Shown: positions 12,933 to 26,373, counted from the stretch's first letter. The stretch is DNA of 64,000 nucleotides from Stratiolaelaps scimitus (GCA_019614645.1 JABWDB010000014.1:2604001-2668000); one strand, 5' to 3'. The notes: generated by a model from the letters alone, not told the origin. Made by a program: numbers and translations.

Positions 12933-15544
12933 TGGTATATGCAAACTATGAAAGAGGGTTCGCAACACATCGTATCCTATCCATCGTGCCCTTTTACATG
13001 GAGGTATCGGTGGGACGTCCTGCGTCGTCGCACCTATGCCGTGCAGCAGTCGCCGTCGAGGGTTCTCAAGAGTCACACACACCTTGGCTGGCTAGCATTG
13101 CCGTGCCCTGCTGTGCTACGCCTTACTTTGCTTTGTGTTGCGTTACTTCGTCTCTCCCCTGCCCTCTGCGTCAGTGCCAGTCATCCGTGCTCAGCATTCC
13201 CGCATCCTGACTGAAGTGTGTGTTGCCTACGAGTTGGTTGGTCGACCATAGCGAGCCATGGCGGGCTCTTCAGCAGCAGCACTTCTCGAGCTCACTATCA
13301 ACTCCAGTTTCTTCTGCTATTCACCTACCTATAATCATGACGGTGGTATCACCCGCCGCCATTGAACATATTCGAATTAGAGAGACTGAGCAGATTCCCC
13401 CACAACGGTGTGTCTAACTTTGTCTGGCTAATTTTAAATTCTTACCAGACTAATGTCACATCTAATTTTCAAGCAGAACCAATCCTCAATAACGCCTCAG
13501 TTCGTGATGATCGTCATGGAGCGTGAGGAAATTATCTTTAGATGGTTTAACATGAAACCCCGGATGATGGTGTAATCGCATTGCAGTTCTTTTCTGATGA
13601 GCATAGTTCCTCTCTTTAACAGGCCGAGTATTGTAAAAATCATTGACATGCCAGCGAGCGGTCTGAGAAAAATAGTTGACGAAAGCTTTGTATGTGGATA
13701 GCACCTACCGCTTCCACCGTTAGCACGGCACTTCAGTCTACGGCTACACGCAAAGCTTGGTGTGGGCTCTAGAGGCGCCTGTAACTACGGACCTCGCTGG
13801 TTTTTTTCTCCATCTCTCTTTCTCTTGCTCTGGCCCTGTCAAGTTTCCAGTGCGAGCTTTCTACACCGTTCATGTCTTTACGTGAGTATCTGTCTGTCCA
13901 TGCGAATGTGTGTCATGCTGTAGGCAGAGACGTGTGGTGGGAAGGATGTTTGCTGGACTGCATAGGGGCGAACGATAGCCCAAGAGTAGTTGGATGGGAG
14001 AAACGAGGCTAGTTGGCCAGAGGCGGCGATGGAGGCGACAGCCCCACTAGTGTCTGCCGGGTTTGCGAAAGCAAGGCAACGCACCGACGGTAAGTCAGAC
14101 CGGAGGCGAGACCGAGCGAGGACATCATTAGTCGTTCGTCGTCCTGGACAGAAGAGCAGAGGAACAGCTGAAACGCGGATCGAGGACATGATAGAGGATC
14201 TCGCAGCAGCAGCAGCACAAGATGGGTAAAAGCGGTCGCTTCACCAGGCTGGTACAGCCTAAGGCTCCAGGCCGTAAGGATGGCTCAAAGGCAATGCTAC
14301 GAGTTTGTTCTGTTCAGATGTGAGGGAATGCTGTGGGGTCGGAGTGGGTCTTCGGCCAAGAGAATCCACATGGGTGCGACTGTTGGTCGGGATCTAGCCC
14401 AAGGCTGGTACTGTGTTTTGCCCCTCTATCGTCATGTCCAAATGGGTACAGGGTAAAGCAGCAGCCGCAGCCGTACTGGTGTACAGGCTTTGGTACAGCA
14501 CCAGCGCTTCGGGATAGCGGAGGCAGCGGCGGGTGGGTAGGCAGGAAAAGCATTTTTCGATCCATCACTTTTCTTCTTTGGACAACGAGAAAGGCGACGA
14601 GAGACGAGAATGCAAGGGACCGCGCCCGACAGTGGTCTAGCTGAGTAGGTGCATGAGAAGGCACAGGCATATAGCCACATAGACACCCACACAGACACAC
14701 CATGCGAACTCATATAGGCAGCCAGCATACTCAGAGCAGTGAGGGCGAGACTTGTTCCCAGATTTCAGTCTCTCCTCGCTCAACCCCAATGCCCTCCTTA
14801 CTTCCCCCTAGGTCGTCCCCCCCCATTGGTCACACTCCTTTTCTTGTATTCCACACGCAAAGACCGAAGCGGACATCGAGAGCGACTGAATGAGAGCGTA
14901 GGGAAGGAAGCATGCGTGTGTCCTTAGCCTCGTCCTTCGGACCATCTTCTTCCTTTCATGATGGTCCTTCTCTGCGTGCATGCGTTGATAGAGCCCTGCG
15001 TCCACGCACCGCCGACCAGCGACGGCTGACGGACAGACGAAGGCGAGACCCGACCAGGCCCAAAAGGAGTCAAGATAGCTTTCTCCCTCTCTCTGACCCT
15101 TCCTTTCTGGTCAGTGTCGAACGAGATTCGAGGACTGCTGCCGGAGCAGGATAGTCAACATTGTCCTTGTTGTACGCTCTACTGATATTTGACGAAAGGC
15201 TAGCGCCGGGAAAAGGCGACAGATGCTGAACGAGTAAGCGTACGGCTCTGGGTGACCATGACAGATACCAGCTAACGCTCTGTCGAAAGCTACTCAAACT
15301 ATACGCAGACGACTGCTCGGATGACGCCGTCCTCGCCTTCCATCACTCGTACGTCCAGTTGACGACACCGGTTGAGAGAGGAAGAGAGAGAGACGATCGA
15401 CAAACAAGCAGCCGGACGGAAGCAGCTAACCTGGGCCTGGGCATATAGCGCCTTCTGTGAGATTAGCTTCGTCAGCCGAACCGCTCCTGAGATCCAGGAA
15501 GTGTTGAGCAGGAATCAACAGGGAATTACGAGGCCTCGCCGACT

Positions 15545-15582
15545 ATGTATATATATATATATATATATATATCTATATATTT
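15545..15582. repeat. (TA)n microsatellite
   Basis: TA repeat of about 26 bp, one TC interruption, then TATATATTTA. Confidence 0.92.
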
Positions 15583-17031
15583 ACCGGAGGAAGGGCTGAG
15601 ATAGGCGGGAGTAATGGCGAAGCAATATAACAGCAATAAAATAAACAAGCGGGAAGGCAGATGCAAAATACCTTAGAATGAGCCGCGAGGATAGGTTTTT
15701 AGAAGGTCATAGCGGTAATCGAAGCCATTTTCCCCTATCCACAAATAACGTCGTTGTTGATGTCTGGAGTTGGACCATATTATACTATTCGGGAAAGAGC
15801 CTAACAGGGGACCAGTATAGAATACGTGAAGGTCGCTGTAATACGGTACGTGCCAGTGTATGGGTCGTCTGTGTGACCAAGACAGTGGTTAGAGCTACTC
15901 GCGCCGTCTTCCTGTTTGCCCAGTTAACGACATCGGGCACCAGAACAGAGCCATTGTAGCTGTAATCAAGAATGTGTATGGCATTTAGGCAATGGGTCCA
16001 TTATTTAATTATTGGAACTTATAGAAATCATGTCTTTCTCTGCATGTTCCCACGAGAAATGGCGGATAATTGATATGAGCTGGTGGCCGATCGTGGTGAT
16101 TGTATGGAACGACGGGGAGAGAGGCCACTCAATGATCAATGAAATAGATAGATTCGGGTGGTGGTTAAGAGACCTGTCAACCTTTGGTATGTAAGAAAAT
16201 GACAACGTGTTGTTTAAAACGGGTGAAATATGTGGTTAGTTTAAAAAGTACATTAAGCCCGAGGTGCATATGTTTGACATTTGAGTCAGAACTCTCCTTG
16301 CAATGAAATTCTAGTCGTTAACTGATTGTTTCGGTGCAATATCTTAAATTTCAACCAGAATTCGTAAAATGGGCCCATGAGCGTGGATCCGTAGTTTTTA
16401 ATGCATTGAGAAGCATATTGATTATCAGTTCAATCTCTCAAACCTATCGTTAGTTCCACTGGCAGTCATGATATGAGATAATCTTGAATTTACTACTGCT
16501 TCTATCCTACTTATACACTTGTCATACATGTAAATATTGCAGCGCCTCATTTCCGATATCGCTATAACTCGACATGCTTTTTAACTTACACTTCTGCACA
16601 GCTCTCAGCGAACAACAATTCGCCCCCAGCTAAAACAATTATCTCCGACGAAATTCGCCGACCCACTTTCCGAATGTATTCGCAAAACGCCCGTAATTCT
16701 CTTTTCGTGTACAGTGGAAACATATTCGAAGTAGGCCATCAGCCGGGTTAGGCAGCACGCGGGCTGTGTTGGACGACGACAATGTCTACACTGCACTCCC
16801 CATCTGCTGTTGCTGCTGCTCCAGCATCGGTGGGACATCGGTATCCTGCGACCTCTGGTGGCGCATCCTGTATTACGTCGTGTGAGGAGTGGTTGTCGAA
16901 CATCGGAGGGACGACGTTCAAAGGAAGCTGCAAACTACCGGACGATAACTCGGCGGCAAAAGCAACAGTTGCAATGACAGGCAGAATCGAGAGGCGCACA
17001 GTGCTCCAACTGCAGGCACCCCCGCAACCAC

Positions 17032-17049
17032 CAGCAGCAGCAGCAGCAC
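17032..17049. repeat. (CAG)n microsatellite
   Basis: Six perfect CAG units. Confidence 0.9.
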
Positions 17050-17386
17050 TTACTACCGCCACAACTGCGACTACTACCCCGACATCGGCAGCAGCAACTC
17101 GGAAGTTATTACAGAAGTGGAACTGAGCGCCTGAAATTGGGAATCCGATGCGTCCGGCCGACGAGATCGGAGACGGGTTAGTAGTGGATCGAGTGTTGGT
17201 GGCGAGCGCAGGCGTGGCGTTCGTGTTGGCGCTGAGGGCTGAATGCGGGTACGACGCGGGAATTGGGCGACGTTGTGTTGCGTTGGGTTCGGGGGACAGC
17301 GGCAGGGCAGGGATAACTGCTGCTGCCTAGCGCAAGCTTGTTAGAAAGAGTAGCCGCGAGACCCCCCCCCCTTCATCCGCTCGTTC

Positions 17387-17404
17387 AGTCGGTCGGTCGG
17401 TCGT
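17387..17404. repeat. (GGTC)n microsatellite
   Basis: AGTC followed by three GGTC units and GTTC; the same motif occurs at 435-460. Confidence 0.85.
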
Positions 17405-19019
17405 TCGAGCGAGCAGACTCACTCGAGAGTTGCGGCGAGGAAGCGGCGCAGAGGCAAAACGAAAAGCCCGCCTGATAAGCGAGGCAACAAGCAACCGGCA
17501 GGAAACTTTTGAATGGAGTGTGAATGCATGAGTGTGTCTGTGTGTGGGTATTTGTGAATGCGCCGTCGAGGATGTGAACGCGGGTGTCGCTTTCCTTAGC
17601 CGATGCTCGCAGCCGCCTCTGCCGAAGTCATCGTCTTCATCTTCTTCCTTTCGAGATACCGAGCAACAGCTCGTGTTTGAGAGCTTGTTGGTGTTGAGGA
17701 CAACTACAACAACAGCGAGCCTCAGCACCCCCCCCTTCCACCCATCCGTGTGCCCCTTGAACGGGTAGAGTAACGGCTTTGACTTCGACACACGGCGTCG
17801 GGTCCGCGCTACGATTCAGGACACTATTGCATATGAGCTGGCACGTCTTCTGATCGGCTTTGAGCCGTTGCCCGTAAGCCGCTTGCACGAGATCTTGTTG
17901 AGACACTTTGGACTGGTGCCTGCTACTAGAGCCTTTTCCAGACGATCTCTGGCTGGCTCCGATACGACGCCCTACGGAGTTTCGAGTCTTGTATGTTAGT
18001 TTTGTATGTTTGCTTGCATTCGTCGATTAACCACAAGAGCCGTTGCCGACAACAGTCCATCTATCGTTATTTACTGTCTAGAATACAATGTCAGTCAGTT
18101 ATAACCTAACTGAACAAGGCATACCCGTGATACGACTTCGCGCGGACCAACGATGCGGAATGTTGCCCGTTTGAAGTTTTAAACGCAGTACAGTTAACCA
18201 CGTTCAACCATCAAAGTGTAGATTATTGAATACCGGAAAAATGTGCTCAACCAAGGACGCGGTCGTAAAGCAATTTCGCACATTGTGCATCTTTAGGAAA
18301 AGTCTCAAACACCATTGGATTGACATCATTCTGCGTAAGTTCCTCATCCTCCAATTCGAAGTGCTACGGCTTCCTGAAGTCTGGCCTTTGGGCTAAGTGT
18401 CTGAATGAGAATCTCACACCAAACCTACACTTCTTGCCTTACTGCTGAGGTCTCCCCTAAACAACTCATTGTTTCCCGTTACAGCCGGGACGAAGCGAGC
18501 CGGCTGTGGAAAGATGACACTCCACCGTAGCCAAGTCCTTTTCTATGGTGGCGTGCCCGTCACATTCACATACTCTTCCACACCGGCGTCAACATTGCCG
18601 CCATTCCTGCCTACTCGAGCCCGAAGTTGCCGTTGTCAGCCGGCCATAGGCGCCTCCAAAGACCCTCTATTCTTGGTCCATCCGTGCGGGCAAACAGAAT
18701 GAAGCCAAGAGCAGGGACACGGAGGGCTACGATGAGTCGAGCTGGGGTCGGGGGCTATTGGGGCGAATCGTTTGAGTGGTGTCAGTTCTCGGCGACACGC
18801 CGCACTGATGGAGTAGCCAAGTCGCGGGAAACTCGTACCATCCGACGCCTTCACTGCGAAGAGGCGGGCCGAGATGGTATACGGGACAGCGTTTGGGACA
18901 CCCCATGGAATAGAAGTGCTTCCTTTCTCACTCGTTAAGAGGATTCAGCAACGCCAACTTCCGTAGTAATGTGCCCGTGTCTGGGACGGAACCACATCTA
19001 TGTTCCACGTATTCTGAGC

Positions 19020-19043
19020 TATATATATATATATATATATATA
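19020..19043. repeat. (TA)n microsatellite
   Basis: Perfect TA for 24 bp. Confidence 0.92.
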
Positions 19044-19402
19044 AAACTCGCTCAACCGATAAACTTGTCATAACGGTTCTGTTAATGGCACCGTCTTTAA
19101 TGTGTTCAGCCTTTCTTTACCTAAAAGAGGGGAAGGGTTGAAACCTTCAACTGGTAGCCATGCTTCAATACGAAGTACCTGAAGACCTAGTTGAGATTCA
19201 GTTCAATAAGGCTCCCGCTGTGTGCAGTTTAATTAAGGGTATACTCTTCAAGTTTCTGAAAGCTTTACGATGCGCAAATTCTGTTAAGGATGAAATACTG
19301 TCTTCATAGAATGCCCGCATGTATCGAACTTTAAGTATAGGTATTGCCACTACTTGCGAAAACAGCGCATTCTGCTCTCATACCCTCGTTATATATATAT
19401 AT

Positions 19403-19487
19403 ATACTAATAATAAAAGGTACATTTGCGCAAACTGAAATTATTGCAACTGAAAATTGCGCAAACAGGCGAAGCCTGTAGTACAAAA
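19403..19487 (+). mobile_element. Possible short Helitron-like remnant
   Basis: The segment starts TACTAATAATAAAAGG straight after a (TA)n tract, contains TTGCGCAAAC twice, and ends with the hairpin CAGGCGAAGCCTG followed by TAGT. An AT-rich start, a GC hairpin and a CTRR-T-like end are features of Helitron termini, but the 3' match is imperfect (CTGTAGT) and the whole is only about 85 bp. Confidence 0.3.
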
Positions 19488-20587
19488 AAACGGGTTCCAA
19501 GAGACAAAATGTTAGGCTTGTTTATATAAATATATTAAATGTATGTAAAAGTAAATGAATTTAATAGCATTTACGATGCTTGACCCGTGGAGGGAAGATG
19601 ATGTTCAAACGCGGATTAGGTAGAGCGTAATATACACGAATATAAATGTTGAGGCTGTGCAGTTAGTTCTGCACAAGTGGGCGAAATGTTTGTGCGCACG
19701 TTTGATATCTGTGAGTATTTCATAGATTTTTTACCTCTTAAAGGGCTATAGCCAGCATTGCAGAGCTATATCTTAATCACCGTGTAGACGTTCAGTGAAT
19801 CTTTACCTTGCTTTCAGTTGACAGTTTTAAGACACTTTTGTTTAGTAATTGAAGTACATTTATTGTGAGGTGTGAACTCGGTGAAGGCGCAGGGGATCCG
19901 AGTTAGCCTCAATAATATCTAACTAAGCTTTACAGCTTTCAAGGTCATTCACCTGAATGTATTTTACGCCCAGTCGTGTATCGTCGTCAGCCTTAGGAGT
20001 AACTACATTGATTAAACGACACATTCGCTCGGCGAGTTGTTGACTTTACCATTGATATGAACTGTGTACACGATTACACATAAGACTACACACGACCACC
20101 AGCAAACACACACACATGTGAGTCGAGAATCACCTACCGTGGGCACCAGTGCTAAAGTGCGGCTCGGGATGCGACACAATTTGTATGCTCTTTTGACGTT
20201 CGTTTTGCTGAACAGTGATCTGAACTGAATGGCCACTGTAGCAAACTGTGCGTGGATCGAAGCCGTAGATATTTTGTAATGGTACATCTGGTTCAGGCCG
20301 CTGCAGACAGTGCGCAGTGCGCGTACTAGAGGCCCAGCAATAATTATGAAACAGCACCGCCAGTGAACGGCTGTGGTCTGTTGCGCAAGAGGTCTACAAG
20401 AACGGCTTATCCAGCTGATCCCGGGTCCATCCCGAGTTCCACATTCACCCTTCTGCATTGACCTACCATCTGCATTAGGCCTCTTTGGGGCTCTATCAGC
20501 ACGTGTTAACATTCTGACTTATATTCGATATATCCTAATCTTTTATAACTAAACCTTTATAGACTCCGTAATATCGAACCCGTGTAA

Positions 20588-20607
20588 ATACACACACGTA
20601 CACACAA

Positions 20608-20640
<33 letters not shown>
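20588..20640. repeat. Compound (CA)n-(TA)n microsatellite
   Basis: Interrupted ACAC units merge into pure TA that abuts the foldback element. Confidence 0.9.
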
Positions 20641-20643
<3 letters not shown>

Positions 20644-20782
20644 CGGGGAAGAACAAATAGTCATAAACAACTACATGTATAACAAATGACTAATTCTCTT
20701 AATATATATAATATATATATATAAGAGAATTAGTCATTTGTTATACATATAGTTGTTTATGACTATTTATTCTTCCCCGATA
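20641..20782. mobile_element. Foldback palindrome with TA ends (MITE-like)
   Basis: A 61-bp left arm (20641-20701) and a 61-bp right arm (20722-20782) are reverse complements except at two positions. They are separated by a 20-bp (TA)-type loop that is itself nearly palindromic. The outer ends read TA-TCGGGGAAGAA and TTCTTCCCCGA-TA, which fits a Tc1/mariner-type element with a TA target duplication. However, the left TA merges with a (TA)n tract, so the duplication cannot be proved. There is no coding capacity. At both arm differences the left arm has C where the right-arm complement has T, so a minus-strand transcript would pair fully through two G-U wobbles. Confidence 0.8.
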
Positions 20783-23700
20783 ACACCCACCATCGGCTTA
20801 CATTGCCTAATTGCATTTTTAATAATACTTAACTGGTGACGCATAACTTAGTTAGCAGGACAGGTCCATGATAGGACCTAATTAGCATGGTAAGTCCTTA
20901 GAAGCGATGCTACATAGCGGACCTGAGTCTCACTATGGAAATAAGGCTGAGAGTCAGCTACCAAAAAAATATAACTTAGTTAAGTGTAAAATCGTCCTTC
21001 TCGCAAAAAGCTCCCGCTAATGCCACCGTGGTGGTTACTTACAGAACTATCGATAATATCGCCCGGTTAATGGACGAGGAAAAGCAAAAAATATTGACCT
21101 TTGTAAATAGGTCCAAAAAATATTGACGCGACATAACGGCACGCTGCCAAATTCTGTTTATTTTAAGTAGTTTACCTTTAATCAACCCGTTGCCGAGGTC
21201 CACCATCATTACATTATATAAGCCGGAGGTCGTCGAATAGTCGTCCGTTGAAAAGTTCCAAAAGTTGTCAGCAGGAAGCCGAACTCGGCACGCCCCGATT
21301 TATACCGGCTTCACCCGAACGTTGCTACCGCGGCGGTCAGACAAACAAGCAATGCACATGACAACGCTGGCATCATTTTCGCTGCACAACCAACGAGTAG
21401 TATATGGTCCAGTCATCTATTTTTTCCTAAAAACCAACAGCCGAAGCTCATTTCACAGTCGAATTTCGTGTATTAGCCATATCACCTCTTATTCGTCCCC
21501 TGTCCCCAACGTTCTCCACTGCCGTCATCCACCCCACGGTCTACTATCTGCAATATAACATATTAATTTATTGCCGATGCAGAGCACAAAATAGCGGCTG
21601 CTGCCCTGAAACGCCATGGGACAATAGTTCGCCCTCGCCGTTTCGTTTACTGGTTGATATACTCACTGTGCTCGGTGACTACTTTCTACCAGTAGCATTA
21701 TGTGCCGGCGTGAGCCCTCGCTTGTTCTTCCCATACATCCACTCTCCCCCGCGCTACTCCTCGTAGAGTCCACGTGCTACCGTCGTCATCGTCGTTGGAC
21801 CGTCTGAGGAGCCATCTCATTGTTGTCTAGTGATGTGATATGTCCTTCTGCATTCTATGCGGCATCCGAAATTGTAATGGCAGAAGCAGCGCTCTCTTGA
21901 CATCGCTCGCTCGTTCTCACGAAGGGAGACCCCTAGACGACACGATGACGATCAGTGGCGATTCGGTGGCCATTCCTGTTGCCATTCGGTGGCTTGCTTG
22001 CTAGCTAACCTCGCTACTGGTACCCTCAGTCTAGCGTACTGGCTCGCAGTCGCGGATTGATCGTTGGTCACTTCGACTGCTTTATTCCTCCATTGTTTCA
22101 TGCTCTGGACGCCTCCTGGTGGGCAGTTGCTGCTGCTACCGCCGCCGGCGCCAATGTGGCACGGTGCTCAACGGCCGTACCGCGGCCAACACGATGTCCA
22201 ACCTGCCTGCTGCCTTTGTGAACTTACCATCGAACCCTTAAAGAAGCGATGCTTGTAGCAGTAATGATATATCATAATAGGGGATGCGTCTCCCCATGGC
22301 TCAATGGCAGTCGTGTTCTCTGCAATGCTGGCCCTCGTACTGAGTAGCAGGTACCCCGCGTCGCCATTTTAGCTATCAGTCGGTGGGTTGGGCTGCCGGA
22401 TTGTCTGTGTAAGCTTTCGACGTTGGCGCAGTCGTCGACTCTTTGCCGTGGTGACCCCTGCTCGGCAATAGCTAACCCATTGAGCAGCGTTGCGTTATTG
22501 CCCACAAACGCTGCGTCTAGCAATGACGCCAATGATGTCGATGATGCTGATGATTATTACTCGTAAAGCCTTTGCTTGAACGCCACGTACCTGATTCGGT
22601 TCGAGCATCGCTGCCCCGTCGCTGTCCGTCGTTCCCTGCCCTTTGCCGGGGTGGCCAGCCGCGGGTAACCGCTGATTGGCAAGAATACGACAGGAAAGAG
22701 TTATACCACGACCCTCGTAAGCTCGCGTCAGCTGCTGAGAGTTTTCAGATACATCCGTATGTAACCGATTGAAGAACTGACTTGTTGTTCATCGAAGCAC
22801 TGCCGCTTGCGTCTGCTGTCGCTATTCTTGCTGCTGCCAAATACAATGGTGACCGTCCCAAACGTGAAATCGATAACTCACCTACACGCCTACCGAGGGC
22901 ACGCCGAGCAGCCGGCGTCAAGTAGACGACCATCGTATAAACCGTCACTTTTGGACAACTCCACAATACGAGATAGAGGATAGAAAATCGTCGGCCTTAC
23001 CGCATGTAGGCCATAATATATGTCAGTCTCCCCCCACAGCGTTCACTCTTAAAACGAGCGTTTCAAGTTTTATGGGAACGTGCTCGCGCATCAAGACTAA
23101 AAACAATTACATCCTTGACAATCCTACTAATTATATGGTTAATTGACGTTATCGAAATCTTCTGGAATTAAAGCTTGCAGCTATCACAATATGTGGGGTA
23201 TGCAATGACTAAATTAGCAATTTCCTTTGAAGCGTTAAATATGAAGCCTAGATCAGAAGGGAGCCGCAAATCAACCTCCCAAAAGATCCACGTAAAAGCT
23301 CTATATATAGAATATAGAATGAGTATCAAACGCAACAAAATAAGGTGAACGGCTTTTAGAACCTGCTCGTCTAGCACGCTTTCATAATTGAATAAATTTT
23401 AGATAATAATCCTCTTCGGAAATATATTCTCAAAGAGACCGTGCAAAAACGACACGAGTGATTAATTACTGAAAATAGAATCGAGCATTAGACGCATACG
23501 CAACTGATGAAGCAGATATCACTGAATTACTTAGTACACATTTGGCGTCAGTCAGAAAAAAAAGCACACGATACATTCTCACCATATGTCGGAACAAGAG
23601 CTCCCTCAAGTCTTCGAAAACCCGAGAGATGAAAGAACACAAATACGCTATTCGGGGAGGCCCAACGAAACGATGACAGTCTCGGTTAATAACACAGTCA

Positions 23701-25077
23701 ATTAACTGTGTGAACACACACACCCACAGCACAATGCTTTTCTGTGTACATGTGTTTGTGCATGCCATTATGATCTAACTCAATAAGAAAGGTGACCCGA
23801 CTAACGCAGGAAATCCCTGCACATTTAAGGCCAAACTATTCGAGCGTACATAACCAGCAGTAAATCGTACATTTCTACATGAACGTGTCTACATCCATCT
23901 AAAAATGCGCGTGAATTTCTTTTTCACCGAAAACAACACTACACATGAGAACTGATTCGCACTGAGAAATGGAGCATTCCCGAGCATGCCCCAATTTGCC
24001 GTCGTAATAAAGCTGCACCATAATTGAACATATTATATATCTCTTTGTATTTCACTTATGTAGAAAATGCATATGACTCGGAAACTCATAAAGGGATTTA
24101 CGACAAGACTAGTTGCCCCTAGTCTTTATTTGGATTACAAGTTACACATTTTAGGTAAAACGAGGTTCTCAGTCGCCGATTACATGCTAAGTAATTTTGG
24201 CCTGAAGTATACTAATCCAAATAGAGCTCTCAAAAATATCGTATTACTATTATAGTACTGCCATAGCATATTTCGAACTGCTTAAATCCGCAGATTATAC
24301 TTTTCCAGCCTAAGAACGCTAAGACAATCCATTAAAACAACCCATTTAGCATCGCACTCGTTGGACAATTTCGAAGTAATAATAATTAACCGCTATAGGT
24401 GTTATTTTGTAAAAATCCTTTCATCACAACAGAATTAGCAATTCGGAAATTTTGCAAATTTCAGCTTCACTTTGTTTGACCTAATTGGTTATATTATCAA
24501 ACTCATCGAGATCGTCCCACTGACTATAATTGTAGATACAATATAAATAAAGTCGTACTCATATAGTCGTACTCACTACACACACGTAGGGTTACGAGTC
24601 CTTTAAATAAATAAAGAGAAGTGAAAAACAGTTTAGGTCGAGTAACACAACCTCTGTGACAAACGACGGGGCAACATTTCTGGAAAAAGGAACTGTGCCA
24701 ACTTCGAGAGTTACCTCTAATGCGACATTGGAAAACAGACCGGCCAGCCACAAGATATGAGGGGAAAAATCAGACATAGCGAAACACTTCTTAAGATTCT
24801 CTGTACAAGTGGTCCTATTGAGCAAAAGGCTTTGAGCTTTTGTAGGACCTAAAGGGCCCTGAGTTTGCTTCCCGCAGAAACGCTTGGGGGTGTCATAGTG
24901 CGGAAGTGGTACATCTCCCAGCTTTAGCGTGACGAACAAAAGAGGGCGAGAGAGAGAGATTTAAAGACGAATACAAAATTAGCTAAGCCGTTTAACCACT
25001 TCGGTAAATACAACACACTTTAAGACGGTCAGTTTGACGGCCCGGTAGGCAGGATTGCTCAAGATCTCGAACAAGGC

Positions 25078-25110
25078 CTTGTTAGGGGTGTAAGTTGTTA
25101 GGGGTGTAAG
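25078..25110. repeat. 16-bp tandem duplication
   Basis: TTGTTAGGGGTGTAAG occurs twice head to tail. On the other strand each unit carries CCCCTAAC. Confidence 0.85.
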
Positions 25111-25185
25111 TAGTGTTCTATATTGCTAATCCAGGTGGTTTCTGCCTATTTAGAATATCACACCCCCAGGAAGAAAGGAAAACAA

Positions 25186-25692
25186 TTATAGATAGAACAC
25201 CGGTCCCCACTTTGTAGTTCTTCCCAATTGCTTCCCACTTTCGTTCCCGTTTTGCACGTCGAAGAAGCGAAACTTATGGGGTATCATAAAAGCAGGCTTT
25301 GATCGACCGCGCTTAGGCTCGAGAAGCTCAATATTCTAGACAGATTCCCAGGACGTCGTCCAGGCACGAGGACCTTTTTTGTTCACTTAGGGCTAACATT
25401 GCAGTGACGAATTAGGCCGGGAGTCCTAAGGCCTGACCTGTTTAGAACGGAGCTGGTCGTATAAGTGACGTTTCCTGCTATTTTTCCGTGATCTATACTT
25501 TTCGGTACTATGAGCTCTGTTGTGATTCCGATTCAACAGACCCCCACCACCAGCGCCACGAAGTCGGATACCGCCCCGGCCACGGTTTGAGTAGCGTCCC
25601 TTCCTTCGGGCCTTGCGGAAACTGGCAGTACCTGTGGAACCGGCTTCACCTAACCCGGGTTTTGGGTCATTACCCCCCGTTGAAGAGCCCAT
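25186..25692 (-). CDS. Weak candidate two-exon coding piece (RG-rich), unrecognised
   Basis: From ATG at 25692, 85 codons run to 25438. They are rich in Gly, Arg and Ser with an RGRGG stretch at about residues 37-41, which suggests a disordered nucleic-acid-binding segment. A GT at 25437 and an AG at 25336 would remove 102 bp and join, in phase 0, to 49 codons ending in TAA at 25188-25186. The second piece contains FMIPHKFRFFDV. The donor (GTCAGG) and the pyrimidine tract are weak. Further stop-separated open stretches continue in the same frame at 25079-24973 and 24939-24592. I recognise no family. The stop density over the whole 1.1 kb is not far below chance, so this may be no gene at all. 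Confidence 0.15.
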
Positions 25693-26362
25693 AATTGTTC
25701 TGCCAATTTTGTTCTACTTTTCACAAACACTGGCTATTTCATCTGTCTTATCTTGCTTGCTCTGATGAAGTCGTGACTCGTTATCTGCTTATAATAGGTG
25801 CACATACGTGCGTAGGCTGAAGCGAACGATAATATAAAAGAGAAACCTAGAAATTTCAACGTTATGTTGGGCGATATATCCTGCAAACAACGATGTCCCT
25901 ATCGAAAAATACAACTTAGAAAAAAAGCTAAGTCTGTCAAGTGTGTTACATGTCATACAAGTCACAAATGAAACGTGTACAATGGGGAATAATTGGTAGT
26001 ATTTGGCTTATGTAACGATGAAAAGAGTGACTTTTCACGTTTGAAAACGACTGACTTCATAGTATTAATAATCACATTTACTAATTAAAATATAACATTA
26101 TAATAGAATGCACCCAATAGCAGTAATATGGTCTGTCAGTTACGGGCGTGTGTGGTGATGGGGGCAGGTTGTCGGGTTATCTAGGCCCGAGGTCATGGTC
26201 CCGAGAGAACCGGTGGAATTGCGTCTCCGCATAGGTTGTAGCGGTAGGAAATAATTATGCAGCATTTATTATTTAAAGCCTTATGGGTAAACAATTGGCC
26301 TGACTGTCTGTGCACCCGCATATTAAACCCTCTAAGCTTTTAACCCTCATCTTCTACTGCAC

Positions 26363-26373
26363 CAAGGTAGGAA
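26363..26373. repeat. SINE target-site duplication, copy 1
   Basis: CAAGGTAGGAA, identical to 26559-26569. It abuts the 3' end of the minus-strand SINE. Confidence 0.85.

Larger units (their letters stand above)
10851..17900. other. Mixed-composition gene-free stretch
   Basis: GC-rich patches (11.1-11.9, 12.7-13.3, 13.9-15.5 and 16.7-17.9 kb) alternate with AT-rich DNA. Frames up to 163 codons occur only in the GC-rich patches and show no domain. CAG and CCG runs are present. No mobile-element signature was found beyond microsatellites. Confidence 0.5.
17901..20587. other. AT-rich gene-free stretch
   Basis: Contains two (TA)n tracts and the doubtful Helitron-like segment. A 166-codon minus-strand frame (20012-20512) shows no family motif. 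Confidence 0.5.
20783..26362. other. Moderately AT-rich stretch, no recognised gene
   Basis: The duplicate 14-mer CAAAAAATATTGAC occurs at about 21086-21126. Minus-strand frames between 22.2 and 25.7 kb (for example 22272-22532, 22745-22966, 23466-23768 and 24592-24939) look compositionally protein-like, but I find no shared domain and no firm splice signals. Confidence 0.4.

Noticed and set aside
20012..20512. 166-codon minus-strand frame
   Set aside because: No motif; the length is within chance for the number of frames inspected over 64 kb.
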